NCBI GenBank assembly: GCA_900546385.1
Contig: URCT01000032.1
Location: 1-21,817, forward strand
Reading direction: 5' to 3'
Length of the DNA stretch: 21,817 nt
DNA from: an uncultured Eubacteriales bacterium
Lineage (GTDB): Bacteria > Bacillota > Clostridia > Oscillospirales > CAG-382
Shown piece after piece: positions 7,967-15,252 of this stretch (position 1 is its first letter; each line of letters begins with the position of its first letter). The notes beneath the pieces are model-generated. The model was not told the origin of the DNA. It was given only the letters and a program-made list of their open reading frames with translations, and searched no databases. The position numbers and the translations under genes were made by a program.

Positions 7967-8012
7967 GCCATCATACCTTTGCCTGCACAATCAGAAAGGG
8001 GAACAACCGGCT

Positions 8013-8930
8013 ATGTACGAATTTCAAAAATACTCTTCTCTGTATATCTATAAAAACAACGATGCCACGTATCCGGCGCATTTTCATACCCATTGCGAAA
8101 TTATGTATGTGCTTGACGGAGAAGTCAATGTCACCGTAGACGGCGTGGATTACGTTGCCAAACGGGATGATGCCATCTTTGTCGCTCCGCATCAAATCCA
8201 CAGCTACACAAGCTCGCATTTGATCTCGATTTACGTTATTTTTGTGGAGCTTTCCGCTTTTAACGATTATGCTGAACGGATGAATGACAGCGTCCCGGCA
8301 AGTCCGATTGTGCACATGGATTTTCCCGAAGAGATCGAAATCTGCCGGAACGTTTTGGGATATATGTGGCAGCTGTATGGCAGTCCGAATGCACTAAGCG
8401 GCAAAAACTACCACAGAGATTGCGCACCGGCAGCCGACCGGGTGCTGACCTCGCGCAGTATGGCAAAAGCGGCCATTGCCGTTTTTATGGATCATATCGA
8501 ATGGAAAAAGAAACAAACGGCAACACCCGATATCATGCGCCGTATCCTCGAATATTGCTCCGAGCATTATAAAACCGATATTTCGATTCAGTCGGTCGCC
8601 GATGCCCTCGGCGTGAATACACATACCGTCACCCGTATTTTCACGGCCAGCTTTCATTGCAATTTCCGCAAATTCATCAATAGCCTTCGAATCGATGAAG
8701 CGGCCTATAAGCTTGTATCCACCACCGATTCGATTACACAGATCGCCTTTTCGACCGGCTTTGATACGCTGCGCACGTTTAACCGTGCCTTTTTGGCTGA
8801 CCGCGGCTTAACGCCGTCGGAATACCGACGCAGCTTTGCTTTCAAAGAGCCGGAAGCGGACGAAAAAGAAGAGAATTCGGACGAGGTCTTTTCACAAAAT
8901 GCAGAACAAACAGCCGATTTGACCTTGTAA
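8013..8930 (+). CDS. Second AraC-family transcriptional regulator
   Basis: This 305-residue regulator lies 46 nt after the first AraC gene, in the same direction and probably in the same transcript. The N-terminal cupin domain shows HFHTHCEIMYVLDGEVNV and DAIFVAPHQIHSY. The C-terminal double helix-turn-helix contains SIQSVADALGVNTHTVTRIF and the second-helix signature GFDTLRTFNRAFLADRGLTPSEYRR. An acidic, Gln/Asn-containing tail of about 28 residues follows the DNA-binding domain, which is unusual for the family. The ATG at 8013 has AAAGGGGA about 10 nt upstream. An open frame extends to 7596 but overlaps the first regulator and is rejected. The two regulators share only family-level similarity, so they probably read different signals. 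Confidence 0.9.
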   Translation: MYEFQKYSSLYIYKNNDATYPAHFHTHCEIMYVLDGEVNVTVDGVDYVAKRDDAIFVAPHQIHSYTSSHLISIYVIFVELSAFNDYAERMNDSVPASPIVHMDFPEEIEICRNVLGYMWQLYGSPNALSGKNYHRDCAPAADRVLTSRSMAKAAIAVFMDHIEWKKKQTATPDIMRRILEYCSEHYKTDISIQSVADALGVNTHTVTRIFTASFHCNFRKFINSLRIDEAAYKLVSTTDSITQIAFSTGFDTLRTFNRAFLADRGLTPSEYRRSFAFKEPEADEKEENSDEVFSQNAEQTADLTL

Positions 8931-8995
8931 AAAACGAAACGCCGTGCAACGGTTAAAAAAGTGCGCATAAACAGCAAAAAATTCATAATTTAGCA

Positions 8996-9024
8996 TTGAC
9001 ATTTCGACTCGTTTCTGTTATACT
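8996..9024 (+). promoter_or_regulatory. Promoter of tRNA-Val
   Basis: Perfect -35 TTGACA (8996-9001), 17-nt spacer and -10 TATACT (9019-9024), with the tRNA 5' end about 33 nt beyond the expected start. The stretch 8931-8995 holds no gene. Confidence 0.9.
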
Positions 9025-9063
9025 GTACCAGTAAACATAAAGTGTTCACATCGGAACGCTCAT

Positions 9064-9140
9064 GGAGGCATAGCTCAGCTGGTTAGAGCGTACGGTTCAC
9101 ATCCGTGAGGTCGAAGGTTCGAGTCCCTCTGTCTCCACCA
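9064..9140 (+). tRNA. tRNA-Val (anticodon CAC)
   Basis: A 77-nt cloverleaf with encoded CCA. The acceptor stem GGAGGCA pairs with TGTCTCC (one G-T). The D arm is GCTC...GAGC. The anticodon stem TACGG/CCGTG encloses the loop TTCACAT, giving anticodon CAC, which decodes GTG (valine). The T arm GAAGG-TTCGAGT-CCCTC has one A-C mismatch in the middle of the stem. It is a single-gene transcript with its own promoter and terminator, and it borders the AT-rich peptide cassette to its right. Confidence 0.95.
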
Positions 9141-9175
9141 AAACAGCGGCAAGCACATCGTGCTTGCCGCTGTTT
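9141..9175. terminator. Strong bidirectional terminator after tRNA-Val
   Basis: The perfect inverted repeat AAACAGCGGCAAGCAC / GTGCTTGCCGCTGTTT (9141-9156 and 9160-9175) has a 3-nt loop. A-rich and T-rich flanks occur on both sides, so it can end the tRNA transcript and the leftward exporter transcript. Confidence 0.92.
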
Positions 9176-9259
9176 TACTTTTTGACTGTTACGTTTCTTT
9201 CGTTTAACGCCCGTTGTGCTGCCGGAAAACGCCTCGAAATATTCATACGAGCCGAACTG

Positions 9260-11419
9260 TTATTGATATTGGCGGCAAAAGGCGGCATATTGTCCGTTCT
9301 TTTGGGTCAGTTCCGTGTGTGTTCCGCTTTCGGTGATCCTTCCGTTTTCCAAAACATAAATCGTATCGCAGTTTTTTATGGTGCTGAGCCGATGTGCAAT
9401 GATAATGCAAGTAATCCGACCTTTCAGAGAATCGATCGCCGAGCGGATGCTTTGTTCCGTTATCGTATCTAAATTGCTGGTGGCTTCGTCTAAGATCAGA
9501 ATCGACGGTTTTTTCAACAAAGCGCGCGCAATGGCTAAACGCTGCTTTTGTCCGCCGGACAGATCATGGCCGTTTTCGCCTAAAAATGTATTGTATCCTT
9601 GCGGAAGACGATGGATAAACTCGTCCGCTTTGCATAAATGACAGATTTCTTGCATTTCTTCTTCTGAAATGTCAGTATTTCCGCAAATCAAGTTATTTTT
9701 GACGGTATCGGAGAACAGAAAGACCTCTTGTGAAACATAAGCGACCGATTGGCGTACAAGCTTTGCATTGACATCTTTTGTGTTCCGACCGCCGATCCAA
9801 ATATTCCCTTTTTCCGGCGTGTAAAATGCCATAAGCAGCTTGGCAAGTGTTGTTTTTCCCGATCCGCTTTCTCCGATCAGCGCAACACTTTCTCCGCTTT
9901 GTATGTGCATGGAAATATCCTGTAAAACAAGCTCTCGGTTTCCGTACCGAAAATCGACTTTTTCCATGCAAATGTCATTTTGACTTGCAATGGCAGATTT
10001 TTGTATTTCCGGCTCTGTTTCAAGTTCTAATATGTCATTTAAGCGTTCAGCGGCAACCAAAGCGTTTTGCAGCTGTGGCTGCAGTCCGATAAGACGCTGT
10101 ATCGGTGAAAGAAAGTAACCGAATAAGGAATAAAAGGTTAGCAGCGTGGATAGCGGCAAAACACCCGCTAAAATAAGCGTTGTGCCGCTCCATAATAACA
10201 CAATGACGCCGGCAGAGGTGACAATTCCGCAAAGTGCGGCTTGCACGGTGTACAGAATACTTCCCGAAACGACGGTTTTTATATAACCGTTCAGCTTTTC
10301 GGAAAACTTCTTTATAATATCTTTTTCCGAACCGAAAGCTTTGACGGTGGCTATGCCGTCAAGGCTTTCTTTTAAGTAGGAGGTAATGACTGCGTTTTGT
10401 TCCAGCTGCTTTTCGTTAACGGCCTTGATGGGACGAAGAAAAACGCAGATAACGGTGGCATAGATCATGACAGACAAAAATGTAATCAAAGATAGCGGCA
10501 CATTGAGTGTCAATAGCAGTACCGTACAAAGGATTACGAGAAGCGTATCTAAAATCAAGGAAAGTGCCGTGCCGGAAATGGTTTCGGCAAGCTCTTGCGC
10601 GTCGGAAAAACGGGACATGAATTCACCGGTTTTGCGATTGTCTAAATGCCGCATCGGAAGTCCGGCAATATGACTGTATAGAGTTTGCAGCAAGGGAACG
10701 TTGATGTTTTTAGCTAAAAGTGCCAATAAATAACCGCGCAAAACTTCGGCACCGCCTTGGAATATATAAAGACCGAGAATGGACAAGCAAACGCTTGCAA
10801 GAGAGCCAAAGCGGCCGACGGTCGAGCCTTCTTCGATATATTGCATGAGAATTTTGAAAATAAAGGCGCCGATAAAGCTGATGGCTGTCATGATAAGTGA
10901 AACGAGCGAAATCCCGGCTAACAGCTTTTTTTGCGGTAAAAGCAGGGCAATAAAACGGGATAACGTTCCTTTGCATTCGTCTTTGCAGACAAAATCCTCT
11001 GTTTTTTGAAAAACGATAATGTGTCCTGTCCAAATGGCAAAAAAATCATTTTGTGAATAGCGAATTTTTCCCTTTGCCGGGTCGGCGGTATAAATATGTT
11101 TATCTGTAATCTTGTAAATTACAACGAAATGTTCAAGTGCGCCGTCAATCAAAACGCGTGCAATGAGCGGCAAAGAAAACTCTTTCTTTTGGTAGCTGTC
11201 GATAAACTCTTGCGGTGAACCTTGTAAAGCACTTGCCGCAAGTCCAACTTCTTTTGCACCGGTGACAACTCCATATATGCTTGCGCCGTTGTTGTCAACT
11301 TTGATATATTCCCGAAAGACGGATAACGGAAGCTTTAACCGATAATGGCGGCAGATCATGGAAAGACAAGCGGCACCGCAGTCTTTGATGTCGTGCTGCC
11401 GGACAAGTTCAAATGACAT
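9260..11419 (-). CDS. Peptidase-containing ABC exporter (C39 peptidase, bacteriocin-type)
   Basis: This 719-residue transporter cleaves double-glycine leaders and exports the mature peptide. The N-terminal C39 peptidase domain (residues 1-130) has Gln8, Cys14 in KDCGAAC, His97 and Asp113 in ADPA, so the catalytic set is intact. A six-helix membrane domain follows (about 155-450). The ATPase domain has Walker A GESGSGKTT (516-524), signature LSGGQKQR (620-627), Walker B ILILDEATSNLD (640-651) and the H-loop His676. Length is normal for the family. The ATG at 11419 is supported by AAGGAG 6 nt upstream. The same frame stays open upstream through the peptide gene to 11863, which is discussed separately. 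It is the last gene of the leftward cassette and ends before the tRNA terminator. The two GG-leader peptides upstream are the obvious substrates. Confidence 0.95.
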   Translation of the reverse strand: MSFELVRQHDIKDCGAACLSMICRHYRLKLPLSVFREYIKVDNNGASIYGVVTGAKEVGLAASALQGSPQEFIDSYQKKEFSLPLIARVLIDGALEHFVVIYKITDKHIYTADPAKGKIRYSQNDFFAIWTGHIIVFQKTEDFVCKDECKGTLSRFIALLLPQKKLLAGISLVSLIMTAISFIGAFIFKILMQYIEEGSTVGRFGSLASVCLSILGLYIFQGGAEVLRGYLLALLAKNINVPLLQTLYSHIAGLPMRHLDNRKTGEFMSRFSDAQELAETISGTALSLILDTLLVILCTVLLLTLNVPLSLITFLSVMIYATVICVFLRPIKAVNEKQLEQNAVITSYLKESLDGIATVKAFGSEKDIIKKFSEKLNGYIKTVVSGSILYTVQAALCGIVTSAGVIVLLWSGTTLILAGVLPLSTLLTFYSLFGYFLSPIQRLIGLQPQLQNALVAAERLNDILELETEPEIQKSAIASQNDICMEKVDFRYGNRELVLQDISMHIQSGESVALIGESGSGKTTLAKLLMAFYTPEKGNIWIGGRNTKDVNAKLVRQSVAYVSQEVFLFSDTVKNNLICGNTDISEEEMQEICHLCKADEFIHRLPQGYNTFLGENGHDLSGGQKQRLAIARALLKKPSILILDEATSNLDTITEQSIRSAIDSLKGRITCIIIAHRLSTIKNCDTIYVLENGRITESGTHTELTQKNGQYAAFCRQYQ

Positions 11420-11728
11420 GATTTTCTCCTTGACAAGAGGGAATGGAAAACTCCATTCCCTCGGGGAAGTAAGCAGACTATTCCTGCTTGAATGTAACAA
11501 GAGTATTGGTGATTTTAGAAATGCGAACGATTGTTGGCAAAAAGGTTTGACGAGCGGCACATTTCCGAACGCGTCACAGAATTTATCTCCGATGTCCGCT
11601 TTTTCGTCTGCATCTTTATAGGCTTTGATTCCTCCGGCGACAATGATAGTCACTCCTGCTCCAATTGCAAGCCACCCTAATAAGCCGCCATTGGCGTTCA
11701 TCGTCTCGTTCTCAGTCATTTTTCTCAT
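11420..11728 (-). CDS. Double-glycine-leader peptide precursor A, frame open into exporter
   Basis: This is a bacteriocin-like precursor. The leader MRKMTENETMNANGG (15 residues) ends in the Gly-Gly cleaved by C39 peptidases. The mature part begins LLGWLAIGAGVTIIVAGGIK, a Gly-rich hydrophobic segment suited to membrane insertion, then a charged stretch and two Cys (FCDAF...KPFC). The ATG at 11728 has AAAGGAG 11 nt upstream. The frame has no stop: it continues 103 codons straight into the exporter ATG, and the last 35 or so residues read through the hairpin and look non-coding. A TAA at 11515-11517 in the neighbouring frame suggests a frameshift near the 3' end, either real or a sequencing error. 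The leader shares ETMNA-NGG with precursor B. The 3' end given here is the limit of the open frame before the exporter start. Confidence 0.75.
11437..11462 (-). other. RNA hairpin between peptide gene and exporter
   Basis: On the minus strand GAGGGAATGGA / TCCATTCCCTC form a perfect 11-bp stem with a GTTT loop. It lies 5 nt before the exporter ribosome binding site. There is no T tract, so it is more likely an mRNA-stabilising or partial-attenuation element than a full terminator. Such hairpins often set a high peptide to low exporter ratio in bacteriocin operons. Confidence 0.75.
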
Positions 11729-11748
11729 GACAAATGCATCTCCTTTGA

Positions 11749-11943
11749 TTAGTGTACGTTGGTTCTGTAGTTGCCGTGATACCAATGAGAAGCGGCAACA
11801 TCGGTTTCCCAAGTAGACTTGCTCCACCAGAAACGGATTGCGGCATAAAACGGATTTATCCATACCTTGTGTCCGCAGTCCGGGCAGCGCACTGTTTTTC
11901 CGCCGTTAAGGGCGTTCATCGTTTCTTTGTTCAAAAGTTTCAT
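11749..11943 (-). CDS. Double-glycine-leader peptide precursor B, Cys-pair and Trp-rich
   Basis: A 64-residue precursor with leader MKLLNKETMNALNGG and a predicted 49-residue mature peptide after Gly-Gly. The mature part starts KTVRCPDCGHKVW, a CPxCG knuckle like half of a zinc ribbon, and continues with an aromatic-rich segment containing FWWSKSTW and SHWYHGNY. Four Trp and three His in 49 residues is distinctive. The ATG at 11943 is chosen because AAAGGA lies 8 nt upstream; the ATG at 11952 would abut that site. It is the first gene after the promoter at 12021-12049, with precursor A starting 20 nt after its stop. Not recognised as a known bacteriocin; antimicrobial or signalling function is inferred from leader and exporter. 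Confidence 0.82.
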   Translation of the reverse strand: MKLLNKETMNALNGGKTVRCPDCGHKVWINPFYAAIRFWWSKSTWETDVAASHWYHGNYRTNVH

Positions 11944-11992
11944 GAATATCATCCTTTCAAAATATCATTTTGCAGCGGAATAGTCGCCACAC

Positions 11993-12068
11993 TTTGTACT
12001 AATATTTTAGTACAGCAGGCATTATAACATAAAAATATTAGTATGTCAATAGTTTGTACTAATATTTT
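11993..12068. promoter_or_regulatory. Operator cluster for the divergent XRE regulator
   Basis: TTTGTACTAATATTTT is present identically at 11993-12008 and 12053-12068, 60 bp apart. An inverted half-site TATTAGTA lies at 12036-12043. At the left copy the 18-bp sequence 11996-12013 is a perfect inverted repeat, GTACTAA-N4-TTAGTAC. The sites cover the start point and spacer of the leftward promoter and the region just upstream of the rightward -10 box. This fits repression of both directions by the small XRE protein encoded next door. Confidence 0.75.
12021..12049 (-). promoter_or_regulatory. Perfect consensus promoter of the peptide-exporter operon
   Basis: Minus-strand -35 TTGACA (12044-12049), 17-nt spacer and -10 TATAAT (12021-12026), both exact, with a start near 12014. 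The spacer itself carries an operator half-site, and a palindrome covers the start, so a strong promoter appears to be held under tight repression. Confidence 0.92.
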
Positions 12069-12070
12069 TC

Positions 12071-12076
12071 TATAAT
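12071..12076 (+). promoter_or_regulatory. Probable -10 box of the XRE regulator gene
   Basis: TATAAT at 12071-12076 lies 35 bp before the regulator ATG. No good -35 box is present at normal spacing; the expected position is occupied by an operator copy. The promoter is therefore probably weak and autoregulated. Confidence 0.5.
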
Positions 12077-12111
12077 TAATACATACTACATAAAAGCAAG
12101 GGGATATAAGG

Positions 12112-12393
12112 ATGAACCGAATCAGAGATTTACGGGAAGACCGGGATTTGCGGCAGATCGATGTTGCAAATGCAACCGGCATTGACCAAAAGACGCTCTC
12201 CAATTATGAAACCGGCAAAACCAACCCGGACAGTTTTGCGATCATCGCACTTTCCCGTTTTTTCGGCGTGACGACGGATTATCTTTTAGGTGAGACACAG
12301 ACCAATCTGCGCGACAAAAAAGCGATATTAAAGAGCTTGGACGATATGGAACGAACCCTTGCCGACATCAAACGCCATATTGGTTCACTTTGA
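12112..12393 (+). CDS. XRE-family (Cro/CI-type) transcriptional regulator
   Basis: A 93-residue DNA-binding protein. Residues 3-60 form a Cro/CI helix-turn-helix: RIRDLREDRDLRQIDVANAT with recognition segment IDQKTLSNYETGKTNPD, then the usual FFGVTTDYLLGE ending. A short helical tail of about 30 residues follows and could mediate dimerisation. The ATG at 12112 follows AAGGGG at 8-9 nt. It is transcribed away from the peptide-exporter operon across a shared region with palindromic operators, so it is very likely the local repressor of that operon and of itself. What inactivates it is not visible: it has no peptidase or sensor domain. Confidence 0.9.
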   Translation: MNRIRDLREDRDLRQIDVANATGIDQKTLSNYETGKTNPDSFAIIALSRFFGVTTDYLLGETQTNLRDKKAILKSLDDMERTLADIKRHIGSL

Positions 12394-12420
12394 ACTTTTC
12401 GATATAACAAAATAATAAAA

Positions 12421-12455
12421 AACGACCCGGTATACACGAAACATACCGGGTCGTT
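12421..12455. terminator. Terminator between XRE gene and SLH gene
   Basis: The perfect inverted repeat AACGACCCGGTAT (12421-12433) / ATACCGGGTCGTT (12443-12455) has a 9-nt loop. On the minus strand it is followed by a T-rich tract, making it a good terminator for the leftward SLH operon. It can also fold for the rightward XRE transcript. Confidence 0.88.
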
Positions 12456-12485
12456 GCTATATAAGAAAGAGGGAAACCGAAGAAA

Positions 12486-15209
12486 TCAATACGCCACAAT
12501 GACGCGGATTTTTCCGCCGTAAGACGGGTCTTTGTCATAGTAGCCGAGCATGGTCGAATAGTCGGTGCCGACCAAATCCTTGACTTCAAGGACTTTGTAT
12601 TTGCCGTCCACACGGATATAAACGCGCGCGTTGTCGTCGATGGCATACGCCTTGGAGCTTGCCGTATAGCCTGTGTGACCGGAGATTGCGGTGAGAGTGA
12701 CTTGAGACGGAATGTTGCCGATTTTCGTGATCTGTCCGTTTTCAAGCGCAAAGTAGGCGGCACCTTCCGATACCGAATATTTCACATCGTTCGAATAGAA
12801 GGTCGTTTCCTCGTCACCCAAAATGTATTTGTAGGTTTTGTCTTTCACTTCGGTCAATAAGCCGTATTCCACCAGGTCGCCGGTGAAGTTGTTGAGTAAG
12901 AGAAGCGAAACTTCGCCGTTTTCGTTCATTTCATAATACTTAATGTCACTGTAGGACATTTTGCTTCCGGAAATGCGACCCGGAAGAACCGTTTTGCAAA
13001 TGTCGCCGCTGTAATAATCCACGATTTTTGCGTCATCGGCGATCTTGCCGTTTTCCACCGCATTCAGTACATCCACCGCATACGACGTCGAGCGCGGTCC
13101 GGAAAGTCCCGTGATCTGCGTTTTGGTTTCGGTGACCAACACCTTCACCGCGTCGCCGACTTTGTACGAATCGCCGTATTCATAGGTGTACGTGTCGCCG
13201 TCTGCCGTAAAGACAGTGAGCGTGTCGGCCGTGTATTTCTTGCCGTCCTTGTCGGTATATTGCTTTTTGCCGACGGCGGTCACAATGCCGCAGAGATAGC
13301 TGTTCTCGGAGATTTTCGCTCCGGCAATGCCGGCAACCGCTCCGTCTTTGCCGAGTAACAGCGTTACGCGATCCCCAATATCATACGTGCCGAGACTGGA
13401 AAGCGCATACTGCGCATCGGAGCTTTCCAGCGTATAGGTCTTGCCGGAAACCGTGACTGAGGTCGGCGAAACACGCGTCGGTGCAATGCTTTCAATCGTA
13501 CCGACCGCCGTATCGGCATACAGCCAAACGGTGTTTAACAGCTTGGAATAGTAATAGACGTCGTATTGGCGGACGTTTGCGAGTGTGACGGTCTTATTGT
13601 TCTTGTAGAACACGGCACTGTCCGGTTTGATTTCGGCATCCGAGGTAAGCGCTCCGTCCTTTTCGACGATGAACGGGCCTTTGAGTGTGGCGGAAACGAT
13701 TTCGGCATACGGCACTTGGTTTTCGCCGTTTCCGACAATGCTCATGTCAGCGGCAACCACATCCACGGCATTGCCGTCTTTGCCTAAGAGCAGCGTGACT
13801 AACATATCGGTCTTGAAGGTGCCGTAGTTGGAGAATTTATAGATGATGTCGTCCGTCGAAAGGGAATAGGTCACACCGCCGACCGTAACGGATTGCGGAT
13901 TCTGACGGTTGGGCGCGATGTTTTGGCACACGCCGCTCTTGGTGTCGCGGAACACCCAAACCGAACGGAAAGGCTCGGAATAGTAAAGCACGTCGTTGAC
14001 GCGGATGTCCGAAACGCTTATCGGTTCGCTGTCAAGCAGAATGGTGGCCGAGGACAGGTCAAACGGGATATCCTTCGCAAACGCCGCCACATCTTTCACG
14101 ACGATCGGGTCGCTGATGGTTTTGTTGACCTCGGTCAAACGGTCGGCATCCTTGTCGGCATAGGCTTCGTAAAGAGCCGCATCGGCAAGCACCAGATCGG
14201 CAACCGCGCCGTCCTTGTCAAGCATGAGCATGACGTAATCGTCCTTGCCGATACCGCCGGCATTGGTGAGCTTTTTGGCGGCAGTCGGCGTTAAGGAATA
14301 GTTTGCGGAACCGAGTGTTATCGATTGCGGCGTTTCCCGATTGGGATTGACGGCATCAATTTTTCCGAATTCCTTATCGGTATAGCACCAAACGGTCTTT
14401 AATTTGCCGCTGTAATAGTATACGTCATAGTCCGAAACGGCTGAAAGCGTCGAAAGCTTTCCGTCGCGGTAAAAGACGGCGTTCGGATTGTCTAAAAAGG
14501 CCACGCGTGCGGAAATCGAATGAGCGCTATTGACAAACGGCCCGGTCATATCGGCCGAGAGAAGTGCCAAATAATCGATCGTGTTGTCCGCGTCGGTCGT
14601 GTAGCCGAGAGTGGTGCAATAGTAAGCGCCGCTCTTGGTTTTGGTGCAGAGAGTGTTGTAGAGAAGGCGCATACAGTCAAGTCGTGTTAACGTTTCACCG
14701 CGGCTTGCGGTCATGCCGGTATCGAGGTCGATCTCGTGATACTTGGCAAGCTGGGCATCGGGATACGAGCCTTGAAAATCATCGTTCGTGTAGCCGAGCA
14801 ATTTCAAAGAAATGATGACGGCTTCTTCGAGCTTCACGGTGTTTTCCGGACGGAACGTGCCGTCTAAATAGCCTGATACAAGCCCTGCTTTGATGGCAGT
14901 CGAAACATAGCCGACCGCCCAGTGTGCGTTGGTCACATCCGGAAAGAGGGAGGTGGCGGAGCTTTGTCCGGCCGAATCCTTGTTCACCGAGGCGCAGACG
15001 GCCATTTTCACAAATTCCGCACGGGTGACCGGCGCATCCAAATTGAGATTGCCGTTTTCATCGCCGTTCATGACTTCAAGAAGCTGTAATACCTGTGCTT
15101 TTTCACGGTCGTCCGTGTTTTTGATGCCGGTGTGTTCGGCCGATACCGCGCCGCAGAGAACGGTGCCTGCGACAGCGGCGGACGCCAAAAAGCGAATCCA
15201 TTGTTTCAT
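12486..15209 (-). CDS. Secreted S-layer-homology protein with three large internal repeats
   Basis: A 907-residue surface protein. Residues 1-24 are a Sec signal peptide (MKQWIRFLASAAVAGTVLCG, cleavage after AVSA). Two to three SLH domains follow (about 35-195; motifs VTRAEFVKMAV, FPDVTNAHWAVGYVSTAI and GLVSGYLDGTFRPENTV) and should anchor it to the cell-wall polymer. Three repeats of about 144 residues begin near 221, 364 and 507. Each has a DVYYYS- or DVLYYS-like strand, VW(C/V/L), a P-R/Q-x-x-P-x-S-(I/V)-T segment and LLGKDG(A/N)V; a weaker fourth copy lies near 710-780. The ATG at 15209 has AAAGGA 7 nt upstream; a longer frame to 15260 overlaps the permease stop and lacks a signal sequence at its start. 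It is the last gene of the MacAB-like operon, 43 nt after the permease. Function of the repeats is unknown. Confidence 0.88.
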   Translation of the reverse strand: MKQWIRFLASAAVAGTVLCGAVSAEHTGIKNTDDREKAQVLQLLEVMNGDENGNLNLDAPVTRAEFVKMAVCASVNKDSAGQSSATSLFPDVTNAHWAVGYVSTAIKAGLVSGYLDGTFRPENTVKLEEAVIISLKLLGYTNDDFQGSYPDAQLAKYHEIDLDTGMTASRGETLTRLDCMRLLYNTLCTKTKSGAYYCTTLGYTTDADNTIDYLALLSADMTGPFVNSAHSISARVAFLDNPNAVFYRDGKLSTLSAVSDYDVYYYSGKLKTVWCYTDKEFGKIDAVNPNRETPQSITLGSANYSLTPTAAKKLTNAGGIGKDDYVMLMLDKDGAVADLVLADAALYEAYADKDADRLTEVNKTISDPIVVKDVAAFAKDIPFDLSSATILLDSEPISVSDIRVNDVLYYSEPFRSVWVFRDTKSGVCQNIAPNRQNPQSVTVGGVTYSLSTDDIIYKFSNYGTFKTDMLVTLLLGKDGNAVDVVAADMSIVGNGENQVPYAEIVSATLKGPFIVEKDGALTSDAEIKPDSAVFYKNNKTVTLANVRQYDVYYYSKLLNTVWLYADTAVGTIESIAPTRVSPTSVTVSGKTYTLESSDAQYALSSLGTYDIGDRVTLLLGKDGAVAGIAGAKISENSYLCGIVTAVGKKQYTDKDGKKYTADTLTVFTADGDTYTYEYGDSYKVGDAVKVLVTETKTQITGLSGPRSTSYAVDVLNAVENGKIADDAKIVDYYSGDICKTVLPGRISGSKMSYSDIKYYEMNENGEVSLLLLNNFTGDLVEYGLLTEVKDKTYKYILGDEETTFYSNDVKYSVSEGAAYFALENGQITKIGNIPSQVTLTAISGHTGYTASSKAYAIDDNARVYIRVDGKYKVLEVKDLVGTDYSTMLGYYDKDPSYGGKIRVIVAY

Positions 15210-15252
15210 GTGTTTTTCCTTTCTTATTTGTGCCTTATTCTCATTCAAAAAA

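Noticed and set aside
7596..8012. Upstream extension of the second AraC gene
   Set aside because: The extension overlaps the first AraC gene in another frame and shows no domain; the ATG at 8013 has a good ribosome binding site and gives a normal-length regulator.
9064..12480. Direct repeat of the tRNA-Val 3' end as an attachment site
   Set aside because: No second copy of the tRNA 3' sequence was found on the far side of the peptide cassette, and no integrase gene is present.
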